From Panax quinquefolius (lineage: Eukaryota > Streptophyta > Magnoliopsida > Apiales > Araliaceae): a stretch of 64,000 bases of DNA. Shown piece after piece: positions 1-12,346 of the stretch (position 1 is its first letter; every line of letters begins with the position of its first letter). A model generated the notes under the pieces. That model did not search any database. It saw only the letters and a program-made list of their open reading frames with translations, and had not been told where the DNA came from. The position numbers were made by a program, and so were the translations under genes. The stretch lies in contig CM035168.1 of assembly GCA_020205615.1 (NCBI GenBank), forward strand, positions 130,768,795-130,832,794, read 5' to 3'.

Positions 1-1930
1 GATTCAATAATTCTCTGCGTTGATATTTTATATTATTGTTGTTCAATAATTGTCATCGCACAATATTTCCCATTATCGGATCAATAATTCATATTATTTG
101 AATAATATTATTAGATAACATTATTGGCAATGTCTAGAAAGTTCTGCCTAAGGAGAGGTTTGGTCACCTAATCATGCCGCCAAGAAGTGAGAGATCCTTA
201 TCGAAAGCCCCTTTCCTGAACAAAACTGGTCATCATAAATGTGATTCTCGTAATATTATTTGTGAATAATTAATTATTGATTCATATGATAAGGAAATAT
301 TTATTTTATATGAATATAAATGATGGATTTATTTATGTGGTTATTAATGAAGGAATTAATGTTGAGGTGTTTTATCAAGATTTTATCTGATTGGAGGTAT
401 TAAAAATTAAATCGGGGTTTCAGATATATTATGGGGTTATAATTTTAATCCGAATAGATTGGATTGTAGTAATTTTGGGTATGTTATACATACATAAGTT
501 GAGTATATGTCCACAAATTTTGAACCGTTAAAAATTCACGAATGATTTGTTATGAATTTTAAGAGGTGTCTGATTCTAAAATTAGGGTTATAATTGATTT
601 TGGTGGAAAATTCTAGAATTGAGTGGGCCCCACTTGTGGTTGGTGAAGAAATGTGCTGAATTTTATTTCAAATGTGGTGGGTGGCAATAGTAGCGGTAAA
701 GCCATCGTGTAAAGCAGTCAAGTCTCGCTTGGTAGCTAACATCTTCCTATAAATAGAGGGCTAAGTTAGAATTGAAAATCACACCGTAAACAAAGTTTTC
801 TCTTTTCTCTATATATTATTGCGTATTTTGTGAGTATTTAGATACTTTGAGAGTTCTTCAAGATAAAGTTTCATTCAAAGATCACTTCCGACCTTTCCTT
901 CCAAGAAATCGATTCTTTTCGAGGTAAGGGATGTTATTTTCTTCTCAAATGATATTAATTCTTCAATATCATTATCTTTGAAATATTGGTTGGTACTTTT
1001 TATCAAATTTGGAACTTTTTCATGCGCCTGGGTTCTTATTCATGAGTTACTTATTCACGATACTTACTATTCATGAGTTACTATTCACGAAGTTACTATT
1101 CACGAGTACTATTAAATGAGGCGTGAAGATGTTTTTAATATTTTTCTTCATCCTCGCCTTTAAATGATGATATTATCGAATATCTTCCAGAGCAGCATAT
1201 GCAAGATGAAAGATTTCCAAGAATATCTTTGGCACCCGTAGCAAGTCTGAAAGATTGTGAGGTGTTTAAATGAATATGACCGATCGATTTAATATCTTCG
1301 TTCGTAGTCAAGATGAGCAGTGTTTAAATGAACACGACCGATCGATGAATATCTTCGCCTTTAATGCAAAGATGAAGCAATATGTTGAGATGAATAATGC
1401 GACCGATTGATGAATATTCTTTGGCTGTGCTGTAAAGAGATGAATATTTGATTTGAGATGAATATTGATTGGTATATCTGGATAAAATATTGATGATGGA
1501 TCAAAATTCATAGATTATAGTAGATTTCATTCTCTTACGTAACCTTTCTATGAATTATTATTTCACCATGTGGAATATTGATCCGAAAACTTGTTTACAT
1601 CAGATTCTATCGTATTTTTCCCTGCTGAGACTAAGCAATATAATTTGTTGTATATTATCTTGAGTTTACCGGGTTACATTCTTTTCCTTTGTTCCATTTT
1701 TCTTCAGTGGTGTGTAAGCTTGTAGCTTACATACCTGGTTTTTCCTTGTTGTTTTTAGAGTCCATTTTTGTAAAATTGTATCAATAAATGTTATGAGGAT
1801 TTATTTGATATACATCTGTTATAAGATAATATTTGTATTTAAACTGATCTTGAGAGTAATAAAGTTACGAATTGTTTCCTCACGTATTCCCGACCATTAA
1901 TTGTAACGGGCAATGATGAAAATTTATCAA
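1..1930 (+). mobile_element. Ty3/gypsy LTR, plus orientation, cut by window edge
   Basis: A long terminal repeat read in the plus direction. It contains the same ordered landmarks as the plus LTR at 9247-10357: a tcgaggtaaggga block near 918, alternating ttattcacga motifs near 1040-1110, and tttttcttc before a terminal stretch. In reverse order it matches the minus LTRs at 7320-9246 and 40200-42904 (for example the gagaggtttggtcacctaat block near 155). A TATA box sits at 748. The left end lies outside the window. The right end is eroded near 1930, before the expected LTR terminus, so the primer-binding site is lost. No coding potential. Confidence 0.75.
748..755 (+). promoter_or_regulatory. 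LTR TATA box
   Basis: The octamer tataaata, in the context cctataaatagaggg, lies inside the plus LTR. About 30 bases on comes an aaaatcacaccgtaaacaaag stretch and a CT-rich leader, as expected for the U3/R boundary of a plant LTR. The equivalent site is preserved in minus orientation at 7912-7920 and near 41800. Confidence 0.5.
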
Positions 1931-1979
1931 TAAATGCTATGTTATTTTGAACCATTATATTCGTATGCTTTCTTTTCTA

Positions 1980-2303
1980 TCCAATCGTCACAATGGGCCT
2001 AATATTCATATTAATACCTAAATAGAGAAAATTACATTTCATTAATAATCCCTAGTTGTCATCTTATTTTATAGTCAAGTCATTAATTTAATTATTCACG
2101 AAATTTTGTAAACTACATAAGTGTATTTCGCCAACTGAATAATGAGGATACTTACAATTCCCGCTTTTTAAGATTATAGAGGCCTACGGCATTCTAATAT
2201 GTATTTATGATTTTACTCAAAACTATCCTTGTTAATCACATGACGCTATTTCAAATAATAAATAGAAAATTAAATTTCATTAATAATAAGTTGGGGTCTT
2301 ATA
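1980..2303 (-). mobile_element. 3' LTR remnant of minus-strand Ty3/gypsy element
   Basis: On the minus strand this starts with the family LTR start (ataagacccca, a decayed tgtaagacccca) at 2303 and runs left through aataataaatagaaaatt, nearly identical to the LTR start at 9246. It is the first few hundred bases of a 3' LTR, cut where it meets the plus-oriented LTR at 1-1930. A second faint copy of the taaatagagaaaatta block near 2020 suggests a rearrangement. Confidence 0.6.
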
Positions 2304-2316
2304 ACCTCCCTCCTTA
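2304..2316 (-). other. Polypurine tract of minus Ty3/gypsy element
   Basis: The minus strand reads ataaggagggaggt directly before the LTR start at 2303. This is the standard position and composition of the plus-strand priming polypurine tract of plant chromovirus elements. It fixes the element's direction: gag near 6.7 kb, integrase near 2.4-3.6 kb. Confidence 0.6.
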
Positions 2317-2329
2317 TGAAATTTCGTCC

Positions 2330-5300
2330 TGCTTCTAAATGGGACGCATGCACAGTGTTTGTTTCAAAAGTAGGATACCCGCTTTCATTTCCGGGCTTCA
2401 ATTCCTGTGTCATTTCCTCTATAGCATGATTCTCCATAAAACTTTTAACTTGTGGTATGACCTTTCATACAGTGGGGCGTGCTCCTTCCTATCCAAGATC
2501 TTTGACAGTTACTCACACATCGTTAAGTCTTGCACATTTCATTCCTGAATCAATTTATAATCGCTGTGGTCTTCTACATATTTACGATACGAGTATGATG
2601 AAACACGTTATGAACACGAGTCTACTTGGAGGTAACGTAAGTCTATAGGCTACATTTCTACTTCCCATCGAGAATTTGAAATGGAGCGATAAATCGTGGA
2701 TTGAAGCTTTCCTCTTCCCATCTTCAGAATTCCATTCCATGCTGAGCAACCTCATGAACAATATACGATCCCCTTTACACTAAATTCCACGTCCTTTTCA
2801 CGATGAAGATCCGTATAACTCTTTTGTCGATCTCAGGCCGCTTTGTATACGCTGTCGTTGGCGATCATTTGAATCTTTTCTTGTCATACGTATTAACTTC
2901 TAAACTTCAACAATGTCAATGTTCACCCACCTCATCCCAACATATCGAGAAACGACATTTTCGGATCCATATAATGCTTCGAATGGACCCACCTATCTTT
3001 GCTCGATAACTCATTGTTGTAGGAGAATTACCGATGATAAATACTTATCCCAAGCGCCGCTTGATGTGGACAGGACCGCAGTGTAATAGATCTTCAAGAG
3101 TTTGAATAGCCTCTCTAATTGTCCGTCCCGGTTTGGGGATGGTATCTTAGAACTCGTCATAAATCCATGCCCGCTAGTTTTTCTGCAAAGCTAACGAAAA
3201 TCTTGAAGTGAATCTTGGGTCACCGATCCGAAACTATGGATCTCGGTGGCATGCCATACTTAACCTCACAATCTCAATTCACGTCGTACTAGCATCTACT
3301 AAAGAAGACGTTGAGGAATAAGTCTCCGTGTCAGCCGAAAATGAAGGCAGACTTGGTTGTCTATTAACCATAACCCAAATAGCATTGATGCCTTGAGAAA
3401 CCGTAGGGAAGACAACTAATTGAAATCCATGGTAATGTGTTCCTTCCATTTCAGAATCTCAAGTGGTTTGAATGGACCTTAGGTACCGGATGTCGCTTTT
3501 ACACGCCGACAAGTTAAACACATTGAGATAAACTTTGCAATCTCTCTCTTCGTATTGTTCCACCAAAATGTATGTCAAGATCACGATACATTTTAGTACT
3601 TCCAGGATGGATTGCAAATGGTGTATTGTATTACTCCATCATAATCTCACTTCAAATCGCAGTCGTTAGAGACCTGAAAGTCAGATTGGACTCGAAGTAT
3701 TCCTTAACTTCATCAATTCTCGCTTAGGGATAGCTCCTTCAGATTTTTTTTTCTTCATTCACAGCATCGATCTCGAATTGGGTGGCGAGAACCTTAACTT
3801 TTCTATTAAAGTTGGCTCTGGCTCGCATACTTGACATCATCGCGCTCGTTCCGCGTATAGATCTTTCTTCTTTCAACGCGTCATTAACACGTTCGCTTTC
3901 CAGGGATGGTATGAATAGTGTGGTCAGTATTCTTTCAATAGCTCGAGCCAACGTCACGCCTGCGCGTGAGTTCTTTTTTCGAGTGAAGAAATATTTAAGG
4001 CTTTTATGGTGCTAATATATCTCCACTTTCTCCCATATAGATACATGCCTCCATATTTTTAGCGAAAACGATCAACAATGACTCTGCGATCATGAGTAGG
4101 ATAATTCTCTCATCTCTTTAAGTTGTCGCGAGGCGTAAAGCTTATGACTTTCCCACGTTCAGCATGAGAACACATCCAACCCTTTCGCGAAGTATCATCA
4201 TGAGATAACAAATCCATCCGAACGGATGGTATTGTTAGAAACAGTCTTGCCGTAAATAAGTCTCTCTTAAGCTCTTGGAAACTCTTCGCGTTCTTCACTC
4301 CAAGCGAATTTTGTATCCTTCCCGAGTTACCGAGTTAATTGAGTAAATGCGATTCGAGAAAACCTTCCACAATCTCAGATAATAACCGGTAAAGCCAGCT
4401 TCACGATACTTGATCGCTGAGCTTCGGTTGCTTTAATCTTTGTATTGGATCTTGGCACCGGATCAGCCAGATATCCGTGTTCACACCCGTTCCCAAGGAA
4501 TGCTACTTCCTCGGCCGTAACTCGCATTTCTTCAATTTGGCATATAGTTTGTTTTCACGTAAGCCTTTGGAGTCCCGAATTAAATCTGTGCTTATGATCT
4601 TCACGACTTTTGGAATATATAAGGATGTCGTGATAAAGACAATAACGAATCGATCCAGTATTCCTTGAATACTTTAAATACCCATCATATCCACTAAGCC
4701 GCGGGAGCATTAGTTAGTCAAAAGGCGATAAGAATTCATAATGCCCATCTGGGAGTTACGAAAGCGGTCTTTGGAATATCCTCGATTTCTAATCTTCAAT
4801 GATGATATCCGAGCGAAGATCGATTTTTGAAAAGAATTGTGCCCTCAGAATCGGTAGTCAAACAAGTCATCAATACGAGGTGAGGATACTATTCTTGATG
4901 GTGACATGGTTCAATTCCGATAGTCAATACAAAGTCGTATACTCCCGCTCTTCCTTCTTTCTGAAATAAAACAGGAGCACCCCGAGGAGATGTCTTAGGG
5001 GGATCGAATGAAAAACGATGTCCAACAATTCATGGTTGGACCTTTAACTGAAGTTCAATAAGAGCCATTCGATATGGGGTTTTAGAAATGGGCTTTGTAC
5101 GAGTTCAAAGATCAATAGCGAATTGAACTTCACGTTACTGGGGTGAGCAGGAAGTTATTCTAGAAATCGTCGGAAAGTCGATATGACGAGAATATTATTC
5201 AAATTTGGCGCGTGTCTTTTTCAAATCCATAACATGGGCTACAAAAACGACATCAGTTTTTGATAAACGAATAGCTTTATGATTAGATATGGCGTAAATG

Positions 5301-5760
5301 ATTGATTTTAATGGTTTAGTTGCTTTGAATTAAGTACTGAGCCAGTTGGTTAGAATATGAAAACTATGACACTTACGAAAATAATCAATTTTGGCGTGAT
5401 GAGTAGTTAACCAATCAATCCACAAAATAACATCAAAAGCAAGTATCTTCTAAAGAGATAAGGTCAATGAATTGAGTAATGGTGCCAACTATGAAACAAG
5501 ATTTATAAGCAGGTGGATGTGATGAAAGTTTCTCTAGCAGGAGTTTCCACAGATAGGTCGAAAGTCTAATTTCTCCCGGAGTCAAGTTTAAGCGTTGAGT
5601 AGCCTGACATGAGAGAGATAAATGAATGGGTAAAGACCGGTATCGAAGTAAGGTATAAACTTCACAAATTTATAAATACCACCCAGATCACTAGTTTGGG
5701 TTCCTCGCATTTTGACGATCCACAACAAACGCTTCTTCCGGAATCGTTGACTTTGACTTT
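2330..5760 (-). pseudogene. Decayed protease-RT-RNase H-integrase of Ty3/gypsy element
   Basis: Landmarks on the minus strand: FDVIL then IDWLTTH of the protease C-terminal half (5441-5403); TPYRMALIELQLKV just upstream of RT (5090-5040); a GAPVLF-type RT stretch near 4990; KIDLRSD near 4830; GHYEFL near 4740; INAIWVMVN of the integrase core (near 3370); DPRFTSRF (near 3200); EAIQTLEDLL (near 3100); and VLWRNHAIEE in the C-terminal tail (near 2430). Many in-frame stops and indels separate these islands. The copy is dead. Confidence 0.7.
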
Positions 5761-5829
5761 TACCGGGCCTAGGTCTTTTAGTCAGCAATCCCCATTGAAC
5801 TAGGTTTTACTGAACCTGGTACTGATCTC

Positions 5830-6760
5830 GGCGATATGTCCTTCGCTTTCCGTAATTATAGCATACCTTAGGCTGTTTGTGGACAGGTTTGGAGTGATAT
5901 GCATCCCTCTTTTAAAATTGCAGCATTTATAAATATGGCCTTGACGACCGGTATTAGTTTCTCCCTCTTCAGAAATCCGCATTGTTATTTACAACCCGAC
6001 CTTAGATCTTCATATAATTAGTTATTAAATCTCCTCTTTTAAAATCTCCTCATCGACTTATACATTTAGTGGCAGTTTACCACGTAGTGGTTACCATTTT
6101 GTCAAAATACATTTCTTCATTTGGTTATCATTATTACATTGATCGCCCTCATCTCTCCACTAACCGTACGATCACGATTTATGGTCTCGAGTTGGACCGC
6201 ACTAGTTATCTATTTCTAATAATTGAGCCACATTTCTGACTTCTAAATAGAGAAAGTTTAGTGAGAAATGAGATTCTTGGCGATATCTTGAGTTTTCGAA
6301 CCTCTAAACATTGCCATCCACATCATCGTTCTAGCATTCTCCACTCAAATGATGTGGTCCTGAGCACGGATAACTCTGCAAATGAACCTTCGTCTTTGAG
6401 ACATCCCATCGTCGTTGTTTTACTAATTTGATGAATTCCACGTCCTTCATACATGATTTAACACTTTCAGGAAAGTATTTGTCATTAAATAGTTCAAGCG
6501 CGTTCCCAGACAACTCCGAGTCAATTTGGATGGAGGGCACCTTCCTGAACTCCACCACGAGTCCTGGCCGCCATCAATATAAGGTACGAATCGCCAACGG
6601 AATATAAAAAGACATCGGCCGCGAAATGGAACATCTTGCCGTGACGCATCTCCAGTTCGTGAAATCTGTGGTGGTTCTAACTGGCTTTCCAGTATAATAA
6701 CCTGAATGACATCATCACCGTGATCGTTGGTCCGACTCTTTGAACTGGCTTTCACGCATT
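5830..6760 (-). pseudogene. Decayed gag of minus Ty3/gypsy element
   Basis: The minus-strand reading at 6558-6331 contains LFNDKYFPESV, a hallmark of the plant Ty3 gag retrotransposon domain, followed by VEFIKL. The same stretch occurs in the plus-strand copy at 11010-11070. Nearer 5840-5960 the readings KCCNF and GHIAE are remains of CCHC zinc knuckles. The frames are broken by stops, so no functional capsid protein is expected. Confidence 0.65.
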
Positions 6761-7319
6761 TGTGTAGGTATCGACTAACTGAATTTGACTAACTTCACAG
6801 GTGACAACTGTAAATATAGCGATTTTATCCCACAACACAGCGCTCATTCCTCGATTTTTGAAGACAGCTATCCACTATTCTCGATTTTCATCAAACGCTA
6901 TTCTCACGACATTCATTGAAGCTGCCACGTACAAGGATCCTTATATGCTATGCGATCGTTACTACAGGGAGGGCAGGATGCGGCACATTATCGCGTTACT
7001 CCTAAATTGGTAATGCGAGACGTACACAGTCTAATTCCGATTTTAATATTCTCGACATTCTTATCTCGAATCGTAAAGCAAGGGTTAATTAAGGAAATCG
7101 ATATATGTATTTTATCCATATCTTTTCGACTAAAAAATAAGCAGGTAGGACACATGGTACGAAGGATTTTGGTCTCTCCACTCTTTACATTCAACAAGAT
7201 CTCGCCGAGGAGATCAATATCACTAACTACGATTCTGTATAATGGCGATCCCAATAAATTATCTTCAGTGAACATTTAATACGTCCATCACTGCTTGTAT
7301 TTATTAATGGATCGGTAAA

Positions 7320-9246
7320 TGCGGTTTCGTGGAAAGCTTATTTCTATAACTATTACTCTGTTCGAAGGAAGCCATCGCGTTTGACCACAAATATTGGAAA
7401 TATTGCAACTCTTAAAGTAGCTCAACTACAAGAAAGAATACGTAACTGACTCAAATCCTCTACAACAAATTACCGCTAGTCTTCATGGAAATACAATGTA
7501 ATAAAGCAAAAATGAGCTCTCGAATCAATAAAATATTTGACTAAATAATACCTTCATATCATAGTCTTCGAACTTAAACTATTATGTCTTCTAGGCACAC
7601 GAGAAAAATGGAGTATTCATCGCGTGATCTCAACTATCCCCGTAAGAATATCATGACTAGATATACATCTGAATCAAATTCGAGGACATTCGCACTCCGC
7701 AAAAAATTTCAGATATTGGCAATCACTATTAAATTAGAAATCAATGCCTAGAGCGTGAAATAACATTCATCATAGTCAGACCATATACCCAACTCTTATT
7801 CTTCTGAATTTAATCGTCTAAAATACTATACTCAAAATACTCACAAGAATACGCCGATAATATAGAGAGAAAACTTCAGCTTCGTGTGATTTTCAATTCT
7901 AACCCAAGACCCTATTTATAGGAAAATCTTTAGAACACCAAAGAAAATTTAATAAAATATTAATATATATTATAAATTTCCTTAGCCCATCTTTGAAGAT
8001 CTGATTTCAGCAATTAATATCACATGTTAGCCCACTTAAATGCAAAAAACGTTTTTCTTTAAAATAATAATTAAAACTTCCAAAAATCAATTATTTGAGC
8101 TTTGAACTTCAATAATTCACAATAAATAGCCCTTTTATCGTAAAAATTCGAATCATGCGAGTTTTTATAGGAAATTCAATTCTCTACAACTTTGCGTAAG
8201 AAAGTTTTTCCGATTCCAAATGTAAATTGACCAAATCCACAAACCGGGCAATTTTACAAAGCTATAATCAAATTTCAAATAATAAATAGGGTTCACCGAC
8301 ATGTTTAACATGTTTTAAACATTTATTGCAACAAAAATACTCTTCCTCCTCAGATACTCATATATCCCACATTCGTTGTAAAATATCACCATTATTATAT
8401 TATTAAAATATAATAATATATTTAAATGAATTATTTTATCGTAAAAGATAAAATTTTAATTTTCAACAATTGTCACATTAAAATTTTCTCCATCTATATC
8501 CACATAAAATTAATATTTTCCTCATCATATGAATCAATAATTAATTATTCACAAATAATATTACAGACTCACAATATCGACAACCAGCAGCTTCTTCAAG
8601 GAAAGAGGGGGCTTTCCAATAAGAATTTCTCATTCTTGGCAAGTTGATTAGGTGACCAAACCTCTCCTTGACGTAACTTTCTAGACATTGCCAATAATGT
8701 TATCTAATAATATTATTCGATAATATGAATTATTGCTTCGATAATGAAAAATATCAGAATGACAATTATCAAAACAACAAAGAATATAAAATATCAACGC
8801 AAAGAATTATTAACTCAATAAAATATCGAATAAGAATTACCGTAACCATTATTGAGTAGTGTCTTCTTCGTAAGAATCAATAATTGTGCAATACCGGTGC
8901 TTCATGTGTTTTAACCAATTTAGTATTTTAACAAGATTAATGGTAACAACTACGCCTGCTATTTTTAACCAACTTATATTTGTGCGTTTTCTTCATCCAA
9001 TCGCTTTAGTTATGGGCCCACACATGGTTGCTATGGTCGTGCATTTAATATTCCCAAACAAGATTTAATATTCCACGACCAAACGAATATTCCCCGACAA
9101 CAATGAATATTTTATAACCACTTCACTTATTTTGAAATATTTGCAGATTTTACCCCTAAATATCCACATTAATCACATCAACCCTTACTATTTCAAAATA
9201 ATAAATAGAGAAAATTAAATTTCATTAATAATAAGTTGGGGTCTTA
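7320..9246 (-). mobile_element. 5' LTR of minus Ty3/gypsy element
   Basis: On the minus strand the LTR begins at 9246 with ataagaccccaactt and runs down through a gagaggtttggtcacc block (8670-8650), a TATA box (tataaatagg, 7920-7912) and a leader of attgaaaatcac. It matches LTR 1-1930 in inverted orientation over about 1 kb. The 3' end is lost: no CA terminus or primer-binding site is visible between 7250 and 7350. Short ORFs inside are meaningless. Confidence 0.7.
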
Positions 9247-10357
9247 TAAGTCTTCATCTTTTCGAGGTAAGGGATATTTTTTTTTTCCGTAATGATATTA
9301 TTTCTTCAATATCATTATGTTGAAATATTGATCCAAGTTTTATCAAATTTGGAACTTTTGGTGTCGAGAGTTACTATTCACGATACTGAAGACTATTCAC
9401 GATATCTACACTTATTCACGAATCACGGCACTATTCATCGAAAAATGAAAAATTTTCTTTTCGTCCAAAATATCTATTCCGGATACTAGCTTTGATTGTA
9501 TTCATGTTTTTGATCATTCTTGAATTTTACACCACTATGATTATTCTTGAGGTATTTTTTTGGACATGGATAAAACAAAGTACGAATCCTTAATCCTTAA
9601 TCCTTGTCATTTTGTTTCACTTTGGATTCGTTTTTTAAAAATATTTTCATCATCCTCGCCTTAAATGATGATATTATTGAATATCTTTGGCCCAGTAGTC
9701 ACAGATGAATGATTTCTGAAGAATATCTTTGGTAGTAGTCAAAGATGAACAGTGTTTAGATGAACATGACCAACTCGATGAATATCTTTAAATTTGTAGT
9801 GCAAAGATGAATATTTGATTCCGTATGTATATCGATTGATGTTACGTGGATAAAAGATGACGATGAACTTTTAAATTCATACATAGAAGATAGTAGTTTG
9901 CATTCTCTACTTAACTCTTCTAATGAATTATTATTTCATTGCGAATATTGATTTAAAATTTGTTGTCTATTGTATTCTATTAGATTTTTCCTGTTGAAGA
10001 CTAACGATAATTTGTTGTATATTATCTTAGTCATAATATTCTTTATTCGGGCTAGTTGAGCTCACCCTTTTCCTTTTTGTTCCATTTTTCTTCTCGGGAG
10101 GCGAGAATATAATGAAAGTACGAAGTCCTGGGTATGGAATGAAAGTTCTAGAGAGAGTTGTTTAGTAGTCCTCACCATTTTGTAAAATAATGTATCAATA
10201 AATGTGATGAGAATTTATTTGAGTATAGATATTGTCTGTAAGATAATATTTGTATTCAAACTCACGCTTTCTTGTTGTAATAATAAAGTTGTAGTTGTTT
10301 CGCACTACGTATTGACAACTCGTAATGGGTGATGTATACCTATTTTGGGGCGCCACA
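9247..10357 (+). mobile_element. 5'-truncated LTR of second, plus-strand Ty3/gypsy element
   Basis: It abuts the minus LTR end at 9246 directly and resumes the plus LTR at the tcgaggtaaggga block (9263), so the U3 part with its TATA box is missing. It ends with gatgtatacc, tattttgggg, cgccaca at 10357; the terminal CA is followed at once by a primer-binding site. The opposite end of the intact solo LTR at 40200 shows the same terminus (tgtgacgcctcc in reverse). Confidence 0.75.
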
Positions 10358-10359
10358 AC

Positions 10360-10370
10360 TGGTATCGAGC
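10360..10370 (+). other. Primer-binding site, initiator tRNA-Met type
   Basis: tggtatcgagc follows the LTR terminus after two bases. The plant initiator tRNA-Met complement used by many Ty3/gypsy and Copia elements is tggtatcagagc; one base is missing here. Confidence 0.65.
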
Positions 10371-10543
10371 TTAGGGATATGATCTCCGGCGGAGATCGGG
10401 AATAGAACTAGGAGGGAGAGACGAGTAAATCCTTCGCTAAGGTGTCCTACCTAAGCTTATTTGTTAGTTGGTCAAGATATAGGGATATTATGTGATATAT
10501 TGATTTCCTTAATTAACCCTTGTTTTACGAATCGTATTTGAGA

Positions 10544-11650
10544 ATGTCGATCGAGAATATTAACAATGGAAATGAGACCGTGGAGACGCCCTCAGTACTC
10601 ACCAACGAGGAGAACGTGGCAACAGTCGGCAATGTTCCTCCCGCGAACAACACCACCGGAAGCGGATGATGAACGAAGGATGTTTAGAAGCTTTTTCAGC
10701 TTCATGCAAAATCGCATTTGGGGAGACTCGTGTTCAAAATATAGGAGAAATGATAGCAATTCACGGGTTGTCACAGCCCAAGCAGTTCAAAGAGTCGGGA
10801 CCACCGAATTTAAGGGAAAGCCGATCCGATCATGGCGGAAACACGGGTCAAGCAAATTACCAAGATATTCAATGTCTTGGGATGCACGGAGAACGAAGGT
10901 TCCATTCGCCACCTTTATGTTCCGTGGCGCAGGCGCATCATCGGTGGGAGTCTCATGAAGCGTACTCCATCCAAATTGCGACTCAAAGATGTCTTGGGAG
11001 ACGTTTTCAGAATTATTTAATGACAAATACTTTCCCGAAAGTGTTCGCTATACGAAGGAAGTGGAGTTCATCGAGAACAAAACAACACGACGGTGTCTCA
11101 AGACGAGGTAAAGTTTGCGAGTTATCCGTGTTCAGACCTCATTTGGTGGAGAATGAGGAACGATGACGGATGTTTCGAGAGGTTTGAAACCCCGATACGA
11201 CAATATCTCATTTCTCATAAATTTTCTCTCTATTCGGATGTTGTTAATGTGGCTCAATTGTTAGAAGCGAGATAACGAAGTATGTTCAACCGAGGACCAT
11301 AACCGAGGATTGTACCGGAGATAGCGAACAATGTAATAATGATAACCAAATGGAGAAAAGCAGACGGACAAAAAATGTAACCACTCTGGTGGTAATCGTG
11401 GCCATGAAAATAGAAGAAGCGAGTTAGAGGAGATTTTAAAAAGAGGAGATTTAACAACGACCATGTGAAGACGACAAAGTCTTTAAAAGAATCGGTTCTA
11501 AGGGAGGAGAACGACCACCCATTATATGCTACAAATGCGAAAAAGAGGGACATATCAATCAAACCGCCACTGACAGCTCAAGGTATGCTATAATTGTGGA
11601 AAGGAAGGACATATCGCTTCGAGATTATGCGCAGAATAAACCTAGTTCAA
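10544..11650 (+). pseudogene. Broken gag of plus Ty3/gypsy element
   Basis: A gag start is visible at ATG 10544 (MSIENINNGNETVE) and stops after about 40 codons. The rest is spread over three frames: QITKIFNVLGCTENE (10850-10890), RHLYVPWRRR where a RGDA-type motif is expected, NDKYFPESV in broken form (11020-11045), and two CCHC knuckles CYKCEKEGHINQ (from 11529) and CYNCGKEGHIASR (about 11587-11625, one base apart in frame). The spacing is that of a plant chromovirus gag-nucleocapsid. It is non-functional. Confidence 0.7.
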
Positions 11651-11689
11651 TGGGGACGGTGACTCAAAAGATCGTCCCAAAAAAGTCAA

Positions 11690-12335
11690 AGTCAACGATT
11701 CCGGAAGAAGCGTTTGTTGTGGATCGGTCAAAATGCGAGAACCCAAACGAGGTGATCACGGGTAAGCTATTTATAAATTCTTGCGAAGTTTATACCTTAC
11801 TTGATCTAAGTCTTACCCATTCATTTATCTCTCATGCTTGTGCTCAACGCTTAAACTTGACTCGGAGAAATTAGACTTCGACCTATCTGTGGAAACTCAT
11901 TAGAGAAACTTTCATCGCATCCAATCGCTTTATAAATCTTGTTTGATTCAAGTTGGCACCATTACCTTACTGTTGACCTTATCTCTTTAAAGATACTTGC
12001 TTTTGATGTTATTTTAGGGATTGATTGGTTAACTACTCATCACGCCAAAATTGATTGTTTTCGTAAGGTTGTTAGTTTTCATATTCCTAACCAACCTGTT
12101 GTGACGAATTCAAGCAACTAAACCATTAAAATCAATCACCGTCATATCTAATCATAAAGCTATTCGCTTATCAAAAACGGATGTCGAGCTTTCTTAGCCC
12201 ATGTTATGGATTTGAATAAAGACACGCCAAATTTGAATGATATTCCTGTTGTTATCGACTTTCCCGACGATTTTTTCAAGAACTTCCCTGGCCTACCCCT
12301 TAACGTGAAGTTGAATTCTTTATCGATCGCTTAAT
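11690..12335 (+). pseudogene. Retropepsin and start of RT of plus Ty3/gypsy element, truncated
   Basis: At 11720-11870 the reading LLDLSLTHSFIS corresponds to the retropepsin active-site loop; the aspartate is kept but the usual SGA is replaced. AFDVILGIDWLTTHHA follows at 12000-12045. IPVVIDFPDDFFKNFPGLP at 12240-12300 is the linker leading into RT. The element is cut near 12335, and the G-rich minisatellite takes over about a dozen bases later; RT, RNase H, integrase and the 3' LTR are absent. Confidence 0.7.
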
Positions 12336-12346
12336 ATCATTTTTTT

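Larger units (their letters stand above)
2304..7280 (-). mobile_element. Internal region of degenerate Ty3/gypsy chromovirus
   Basis: The internal domain of a minus-strand LTR retrotransposon in canonical order: gag (about 6760-5830), protease (5700-5390), reverse transcriptase (5090-4690), RNase H region (about 4650-3650, barely readable), integrase (3560-2900) and a chromovirus-type tail (2600-2350). Every domain carries stops and frameshifts, so no long ORF remains. Domain order with RT before integrase is Ty3/gypsy. The tail after integrase and the LTR start tgtaagacccc are typical of chromoviruses of the Tekay/Del group; the lineage is inference. The 5' LTR is 7320-9246 and the 3' LTR remnant ends at 2303. 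The 5' primer-binding site is not recognisable. Confidence 0.75.

Noticed and set aside
6801..7279. Short ORFs between gag and 5' LTR of the minus element
   Set aside because: No motif; they lie in retrotransposon leader sequence.
10566..11275. Several overlapping plus ORFs as host genes
   Set aside because: Together they are frames of a broken gag; individually they have no host homology.
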